The translations under genes and the position numbers were made by a program. The notes below the pieces were generated by a model. It was not told the origin of the DNA and did not search any database. It saw nothing but the letters and a program-made list of their open reading frames with translations. A stretch of DNA of 64,000 nt from Apus apus (lineage: Eukaryota; Chordata; Aves; Apodiformes; Apodidae): contig NC_067305.1 in the NCBI RefSeq assembly GCF_020740795.1, positions 2,108,001-2,172,000 of the forward strand, in the 5' to 3' direction. Of this stretch, positions 9,031 through 64,000 are shown in pieces. Numbering within the stretch: the first letter of the stretch is position 1; each line of letters starts with the position of its first letter.

Positions 9031-12000
9031 GGGTGGTGGGTGGGGTGCGGGGGCAGCTGGTGTCCCCATGAACCAGGCAGGGAGCAGGGGGCCTGGCCAG
9101 CCAGCCCTGAGAGGACAAGGGACCCATTCAGGTGGCTGCATGCCCCGTGGCTGCTTCTGGCTGCTCCGGGCCTCGTGGTGGGTGATCTGGGTCTGTCACC
9201 ACGCTGAATGTGCAGCTGGCACAGCCCGCTCATGACCACCCTCCCAGAACCTTTGTCCCTTCGTGGTTCTCTCTGAAATGGAGGCACAGAGCTGGATACA
9301 GCCAGGATGTTGCTGTCCCGGAGTGGGGATGGAACCTGATCCAATACTTGGTGCTCAAAAATGCCACATCTGATTCCTCGCTTGAAACTGGGTGCAAATG
9401 ATACCAGGCTGGAGCAGGCACAGCCCAGCAAGCTGGAGGCTGGGGAGAGCCCACCAGACCCTGCAGAATCAGGGTGCTGGGTGCCCCCAGCCCCAGGGAG
9501 GGCAGAGGGTGCTGAGCTCAGCCAAGAGATCTGTTGGGGAAAAAAGCTGCCCTGCTGCTTGAGCCCCAAATGCTAGCAACAAAAAACGGTGATGGAGGTG
9601 GGAGGCAGCATGGAGACCTCCCCCCCAGCCCTCCAGCTGATCCTGTTTGACCTCTCTGTGTCCCCGTGCGGGGTCATGGCTGTGCCAGGGGCTGGGGGAG
9701 GGCAGAGGGTCCCCCCATGGATCCTGCAGCCCCGGGATCTCTCTGGCAACTGGGCATTTGCTAATGCACATCAGGGCTGTGGTGGTGGGTGATTCAAGCT
9801 CCAGCAGAGCTCAAAGGACAATGTTGGGCTTGTTTTTCTGTGGCAAAGCAGGGCTCTGACAGAAACCTCCTAGGGCAGGGCAGGAGGGAGCTGAGATGGG
9901 TTTCCCTGTCTCCAGGCTCTGTGATGCCTTGTTGGCCTCAGCCCACAGCAGCTGGGCCAGCATTCTTGCAGAGCTGGGTTTTCCAGCAACACCCAAGCAA
10001 ATGGGTGTGCACGGACACCTGCGAGCACTCAGAGATGTCCTGGTCCCCAGATTTTGGGGGCCACAGGTGCTGGAGAGTCCTGGCCTCAGAGTGGAGGTGA
10101 GAGAAATCCCTCTGTGGTTTTAAGTCCAGCCCAGCAGGGTTTGGGCTTTCCCAGGACACCTGACTGCACACCCAGTGGTGAATCCCCCACCCATGTGGGG
10201 CAGCAGCTCCGGGGGTGTCTGCCCACTCTTATCCCCTGTGTCCCACTGCAGTCTGGCTCCCAGGCACATGGGCAAGGTCACACAAGCTGGTGGCAGGTCC
10301 ATGAGCACAGAGCCAGGGGATGGCTCCAGTGCAGGGGCTCCTTCCTTCAGGCTGCTCAGCACTGAGGCAGGGAACCTGGAGGAGGCTGACGGAACATTTC
10401 CCTCCTCCCCATCCTCTTGGTGCCCAGCCCAGCCTGGCAGTCATCCCCTAAGGAAGAGCAGGATTCCAGGGCTTTGGAACAGAGCCCTTCATCCAGGGAG
10501 TATTGATCTGCCCTAAGGCAGTGGAAATGGGAAAGCTTGGTGGAATTGCTGCAGCCTGAGGGGACTGGGACAGAGGGGGCAGCTGGGACACAGGGTTCAC
10601 TTGCAGCCAGGATGGTGCACAGGAAAGGGCAGCAGGAGGGTTGGGCTCAGCCATGGCACAGTGCACACATGGGACTGGCATTTGATGTGTGGAAGGGAGA
10701 GCTGGGAGGGGGTCACATCCCATCAGAGCCAGTGCTTCCCACAGCCTGTGCTGGCTCCTGCTGGGGAACCTCCATGCAACCCTGAACACCCACTGGGCTG
10801 AAAAGTGGCAGCACCCATTGGTGCCCTACACCCCCGGCAGCAGGGACACCAGGGACAGGCATCACAGCCTGTGTAGGGCGTGTGGCCATTGCAGGGAGGG
10901 GAGAGCAGCTTTGCAGGGCACCCCGCTGGGCTGGAGGGGTGATCAGTTTGGGTTTGTTGCAGTGGAAACAACCCTCTTTCCTTTGGTGGGATTTGGGTCT
11001 GGGCTGGGGATGATGAGCTGGTGATTTGGCCAACATGGGCTGTGCCCTTGCAGCAGCAGCCCAACAGTCCCTCCAGCTTTTCCCATCTTGTTCCCTAGTG
11101 AATTTGGGGCTCTGATTCCTGACGTACAGTTCTCCCATCCCGGGGCAAGGGCAGCTCCAGCAGCAGCAGTCATGTCCCACTGGGAAGAAAAGCCCCCAGC
11201 TGGGCTCCAACAGACCCATTCCCAGAACCAGACCAGGGACATTCACAACCACAAAGGGCTTTATCCTTTTCAGACCTCTTCCAGCACCAGTGTAGCTGTG
11301 GCACCTCTTGCCATCCCCGTTGTTAAAACCACTTCTGCATCCTGAGAGGAAACTGTTGCATCATTTTGTTGTTGTGGCAACTGCAGCCAGAGCATCCCTG
11401 GAGAGATTTGGCCCAGGGAGCTGCTGGGACAGATGGAAAGGACAGATGCTGCTCCACCATGTGGAAGGGAACTCCCCGGTGCGACGCAGGACTGACCCCG
11501 GGAAATTAAAATGGTGCTTGGAAAATTGCTCCTGGGCCATTTTGCAAGGAAGGGGAAGGGAAGGTCTGCACGGCCAGGTTTGTGTTCGTGTTGTCAAACA
11601 TCCTGCCTTATTTCAAGGGGCCTTCGAAAGGCTGACGAGGGACTGAGACGTGCAACTCCAGCTGGGGTTAAACAGCTTTACTGCTCTGTGAAACGAGCTG
11701 TGCAACGGGAGCCATTTGCAGAGCCCGAGTTTTATTGGTCCTACCATGAAACAGTGAACAGAGCTTGGCCGTGCTCCAGGCTTCAGGGGGAGAGAAGGAA
11801 AAACCACGTACCACGAAGGGCACCAGCAACCCCATCCCAGGGGAGCCCGAAGTAGAAATAAACAGAAAGACTTGAGGACACAGAACGAGGGGAGGTTTTT
11901 CTGGGCTGGCAGAGCAGGGAACTGGTGTCAGAGCAGGGAGATGACCCTGTCCCCTGTGGTTGAGGACCACCAGTGTCCTGCCCTGCATTACAGGGGCTCT

Positions 12001-12299
12001 GGTTGTAATATTTAATCTGATGGGAACAGACTTGCCCACATTAACCTGCCTCGTGATCTAACTTGTTATTGTCAACTAAATTGGGTCAATACTCGAGATG
12101 AGACACTGCTGAAAAGGCAAGTTCCTGGCAGAGCCAACAGCAACTTGAGCCCCTGGGCCCATCCTGGCCCCCACCCATGGCCAAGGACTTGCCTCCCAGC
12201 ACCATACGGGCCAGCAGGCTGGGTGCACCCAGGAGTGCTGCAATGTCCTGCTGCAGGGAACTGATCCCACAGCCCTCAGCTGGGGAATAACACCAGAGT
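9031..12299. other. intergenic, nothing recognised
   Basis: Moderately GC-rich unique sequence. Several open frames of 100-180 codons exist on both strands. None shows a recognised domain, and their presence in multiple overlapping frames suggests chance in GC-rich DNA. A non-coding transcript cannot be excluded. Confidence 0.4.
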
Positions 12300-12515
12300 G
12301 GGAACGATTCATTGAATTGTTTTGGTTGCAAAAGACTTTTAATATCATCGAGTCCAACTGTTAACCCAGCCCTGCCAAGGCCACCACTGCCCCGTGTCCC
12401 TCAGCACCACATCTACAGGGCTTAGAAATCCCTCCAGGGATGGGGACTCCACCCCTGCCCTGGGCAGCCTGGGCCAGGGCCTGACAACCCTTTTGGGGAA
12501 GAAATCCAGCAGCTG
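12300..12515 (-). mobile_element. CR1 LINE 3' fragment
   Basis: A reverse-orientation CR1 tail (aacgattcattgaattgttt at 12302-12321) is followed by CR1 3' UTR similar to the reverse of 3735-3935. The boundary at higher coordinates is approximate. Confidence 0.8.
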
Positions 12516-14811
12516 CTGATTTCAAAGCCAATCCTGTGGTTCTGGAGCTGGTGATGCTGCAGGTTGGTGTCTGATGTCCCTGAAAGTTCATCAGCCCATG
12601 GAACCATGGCAGTACCTGGCAGGTCCAGCTGCAGTGCAGGGCCAAGCTGTGGGCAAGCACAGGGGCAAGCAGGCAAAGAAGACTCCAAAAAAGCAAAATT
12701 TCAGAGCTGGTAGAGGGGTCAGAGCAGCTCAAGTCAAGCCCTGGGGTTGTTCCCTTCTCAGTGGCCAGTTGAGCCCACTGAACCAGCAGAAAACGAACCA
12801 CTGCCGTTGCTCACTTCCTTCCCTGCCCCTGGATGGAAAACTTGGAGAAATCAGGGAAAAAAGGATCTTGTGGACAAGGCAGATGTTTCAAAAATGACCT
12901 GTTCTCCACCACATCAGCCCTGGTGCTGGAGCACTGCATGGCAGCCCGATGGCTGGGCACGGGCCGGGTCCAGCCTGGAAACCCTCGTAGCTTGGATTGC
13001 TCCTCATTAGCAGCCCAGGAGCCTCCTTGGGCCACACAAGGACTTGGATGACGAACTGATTAAAGACCAACCTAACGAACTCAAAGAGAATTCTTTAAAC
13101 AGAGCCTGCTGTGCCTTGGAGAACTCCTGCCATGTCTATTTATTTAAATTTAATGGAATTTTTGTGGTAAGCTAATTAAATATGAATTGATTATTTAAGA
13201 GGCAGTCAGAGCAGTTTAAGCACTGCTGACTTGATGATTTTAGTGTTTTCTTTAGAGAAGCGTTCCTAGTTATGGAGCTTTCTGCACGTATGGACATGTA
13301 AGGAGAAAATAAAGGACACAAAGAGATGAGTGGCTGAGTTTAGACCTGGACTTGGAGGCATTTCTGGATGAGAGAACAACCTGCATGGGGACAGGAACGT
13401 CCCCATGGTCTCTGTCATCACTCTGGTCACTCACCTCCAGCAAATGGCTGCTCATCTCAGCTGAAGTGACCCGTTGAGAAATACAGGTGTTAAATAATGC
13501 ACAAAACGCCTCACCAGGAAACATCCCACTCCAGCATGTGGCAGCTCCAGGATGTGTTTCAGGAATGGTGCATCCCCCTCTCCTCCCACGCCACGTCGTA
13601 GGGGCGATGGGAGCAGGAACAGGCTGGCCATGGGCTGTGACCCCAGCCTTAATGCTGGTTTTCAGCCCAAATATTGGACACCTCTGTGCAACACTGAAGG
13701 GGAGGGAGAAGGACCCTGAAGGACTTTGCAGACACCCACAGAACACGGGGGGCTTGCCCAGCCCTGGAGCCACAGCCCAGCACAGGAGCAGAGCAGGGGC
13801 AGGGTGGGCTGGTGCTGAAGCCCTGCTCCATGGCAGGCAGCCCCCAACTCCCTGGGCATGGCTGGGGCTGACCCACACCCCCCGTCGGGATAAAAGGAAG
13901 ATGAGATGAATAAGCTGGGGGACAACAGCCAGAAGAGACAGATGGCAAAGGCATCCTGCATGAGCCGTGTTTACCTGTTTTCATCTGACAAAGTGAGAAA
14001 CCAACTGGGAGTGTTACTGGTCCCACATCTGCCTCACAGGGCAGCAGCTCCCAGCACAACTTTCCACTGCTGGTGGGATGGGTAGAGGCCAGTTTTCCTT
14101 CCAGAACCACCTAGTTCCACTGCACCTGGCTGCAGGTCAGGCTGTGCTGCAGAGCCTGGGCTCAGCAGTGCCTCACACATCTCTTGGGGAAGCAAAGACC
14201 ACCACGTCTGGCACCCGAGACTGGCTGGAGATGTCACAAGGTGGTGATGGCTGCTCCCCAGGCCTGGCTCCAGCCTCCCCTGGGACCCTGCCCTTTGGGG
14301 ATGGGTATTTCTCAGGAGGGATCACACGCGTGTGACCCCACGGGCTGGCACCTTGGAGGGTGGCTGAGCCATCGGTGGGTGTTGGGGTGCACTGTCCCTT
14401 TGCCCGGGTGCAAGTGTGGGGTGAGGTGACCTTTGGGGGTTTGTGAGCAGCAGGAGGGAACCAGCACCCACAGCCTAGGGCAGGGTGGCAGGGCAGGTTG
14501 TGGCCACATCACAGGGTGCTCCAGCCTTGCAGGACCACACGAACGCTCCGTGCCAGCTGTGCACTGTCCCGTGGAGCGTCCTGCCTCGCACCACCACCTG
14601 GAATTGGTGTGTCAGCCTCACACCATCACACACGGCTCCCGAGCGCTGTGCCAGCCCCGCCGTGTCACACGCGTGTGGCACCGCAGCCTTGTCCTGTGGC
14701 CAGTGCCAGCCTCGCCCTGTCACACACAGGGTTCCAGCCTTGACAACCGCCTGACGGCAGCGCTCCAGCCTCGCACGGCCACCGGGCGCTGCGTGAGCCC
14801 CGCACCCTCCC
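12516..14811. other. intergenic, nothing recognised
   Basis: Unique sequence with an AT-rich pocket near 13130-13330. No exon, repeat family or RNA gene was recognised. Open frames at 13270-13909 on both strands show no known domain. Confidence 0.4.
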
Positions 14812-15292
14812 GGGGGGCTGCACCCCCGCACCCTCACCCCCTCACAGGGGGGGCTGCACCCTTGTACCCTCACAGAGGGGCTGCATCCCCGCACCCTCAT
14901 AGAGGGGCTGCACCCTCGTACCTCACAGGGGGGCTGCACCCCCACCCCCTCACAGAGGGGCTGCACCCCCGCACCCTCCCGGGGGGCTGCACCCCCGCAC
15001 CCTCACAGGGGGGCTGCACCCTCGTGCCCTCATAGAGGGGCTGCACCCTCGTACCTCACGGGGGGGCTGCACCCCCGCACCCTCAGAGGGGGCTGCACCC
15101 TCGTACCTCACAGGGGGGCTGCACCCCCGCACCCTCAGAGGGGGCTGCACCCTCGTACCTCACAGGGGGGCTGCACCCCCGCACCCTCATAGAGGGGCTG
15201 CACCCTCGTACCTCACAGGGGGGCTGCACCCTCGTACCTCACAGGGGGGCTGCACCCCCGCACCCTCAGAGGGGGCTGCACCCCCGCCCCCT
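14812..15292. repeat. minisatellite, 24-29 bp unit, about 18 copies
   Basis: Units beginning ggggggctgcacccccgc and ending in caccctcacag or cgtacctcacag alternate between at least two variant types. The array ends about 190 bases before the YY1-like site of the DOT1L promoter. Confidence 0.92.
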
Positions 15293-15483
15293 CACTCGGG
15301 TGCTCTAGCCTTGCACGCTCCCCCCGCCGTGGAGCGGGGCGGGGGCGCGCGCGGGGAGGGCAGTTGAGGACAGGGGGAGGGAGCGCGAGGCCGCGCCCGC
15401 CTCCGCCCCCCGCGTCTGGCGCGTCGGTCGGGCCCGGCCCGGCCCGGCCCCGGCGCCTCATTGTGCTTCGCCTCACGCCGGCC

Positions 15484-15495
15484 CAAGATGGCGGC
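15484..15495 (+). promoter_or_regulatory. DOT1L: YY1-like motif
   Basis: The sequence caagatggcggc is a textbook YY1 core in the CpG island, about 240 bases upstream of the DOT1L ATG. It also supplies the ATG of a short upstream ORF. Confidence 0.6.
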
Positions 15496-15532
15496 GGCGC
15501 CGGAGAGCCCCGCGAGCCGCTCACGACAATAG
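15488..15532 (+). CDS. candidate uORF 1 of DOT1L (14 codons)
   Basis: The ATG inside the YY1-like motif opens a 14-codon frame (MAAAPESP...) ending at TAG 15530-15532. It counts as a uORF only if transcription starts upstream of it, which is unknown. Confidence 0.35.
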   Translation: MAAAPESPASRSRQ

Positions 15533-15689
15533 AGGGAGGCGAGGGGAACGGGCGCCCCCGCCGGCACCGGCCGCCCCCGCCCGCCTCTCCCGCCGCGCCT
15601 CCCCCCCCCCCCCCGCTGCCGCCGCCGCACCCCGCACACGCCCCCGGCCGGGCCCGGCCGCCACACCCCACCCCGGCCGGCCCCTCTAG

Positions 15690-64000
<48,311 letters not shown>

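Noticed and set aside
8373..9569. A 398-codon open frame on the minus strand, the longest in the window
   Set aside because: It runs through minisatellites and is low-complexity (histidine/proline/serine and glycine/alanine repeats). Similar frames are open in other phases, so it is a composition effect.

Overview
This window is nuclear DNA from a vertebrate, almost certainly a bird. It has long introns, CpG-island promoters and GT-AG splice sites. At least fifteen fragments of the CR1 LINE family carry the 3' ends typical of avian genomes. No bacterial-type gene, CRISPR array, rRNA or tRNA gene was recognised. The species cannot be named from the sequence alone.

Two genes lie head to head, the arrangement I recall for human 19p13.3. 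On the minus strand at 2018-2113 is the first coding exon of AP3D1, the delta subunit of the AP-3 adaptor complex; positions 1-2017 are its first intron. On the plus strand from 15732 is the 5' part of DOT1L, the histone H3 lysine-79 methyltransferase. Ten coding exons (15732-62591) join in frame to give the first 285 residues. They cover most of the catalytic fold, including the S-adenosylmethionine-binding motifs and the active-site asparagine. The gene continues beyond the window, and the next exon was not found before 64000.

The 13.6 kb between the two start codons has no recognisable protein gene. It holds the AP3D1 CpG island, a 20-22 bp minisatellite, CR1 pieces and a candidate solo LTR (4918-5739). 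It also holds a block of G/C-skewed minisatellites (about 6750-9030) that encloses a small CpG-rich island with a strong CTCF-like motif. Another minisatellite (14812-15292) abuts the DOT1L CpG-island promoter. Many long open frames here are products of low-complexity GC-rich repeats and are not annotated as genes.

From 15813 on, the window is DOT1L exons and introns. The introns carry CR1 fragments in both orientations, a second inverted copy of the candidate LTR ending 105 bp before exon 2, a 90 bp hairpin element, a 124 bp tandem duplication and several simple repeats. I found no convincing new biological system. The observations most worth checking are the expanded divergent intergenic region with its CTCF-like site, a strong-context upstream ORF overlapping the DOT1L start, the inverted LTR pair around the DOT1L promoter, and near-identical CR1 copies flanking catalytic exons 8-10.
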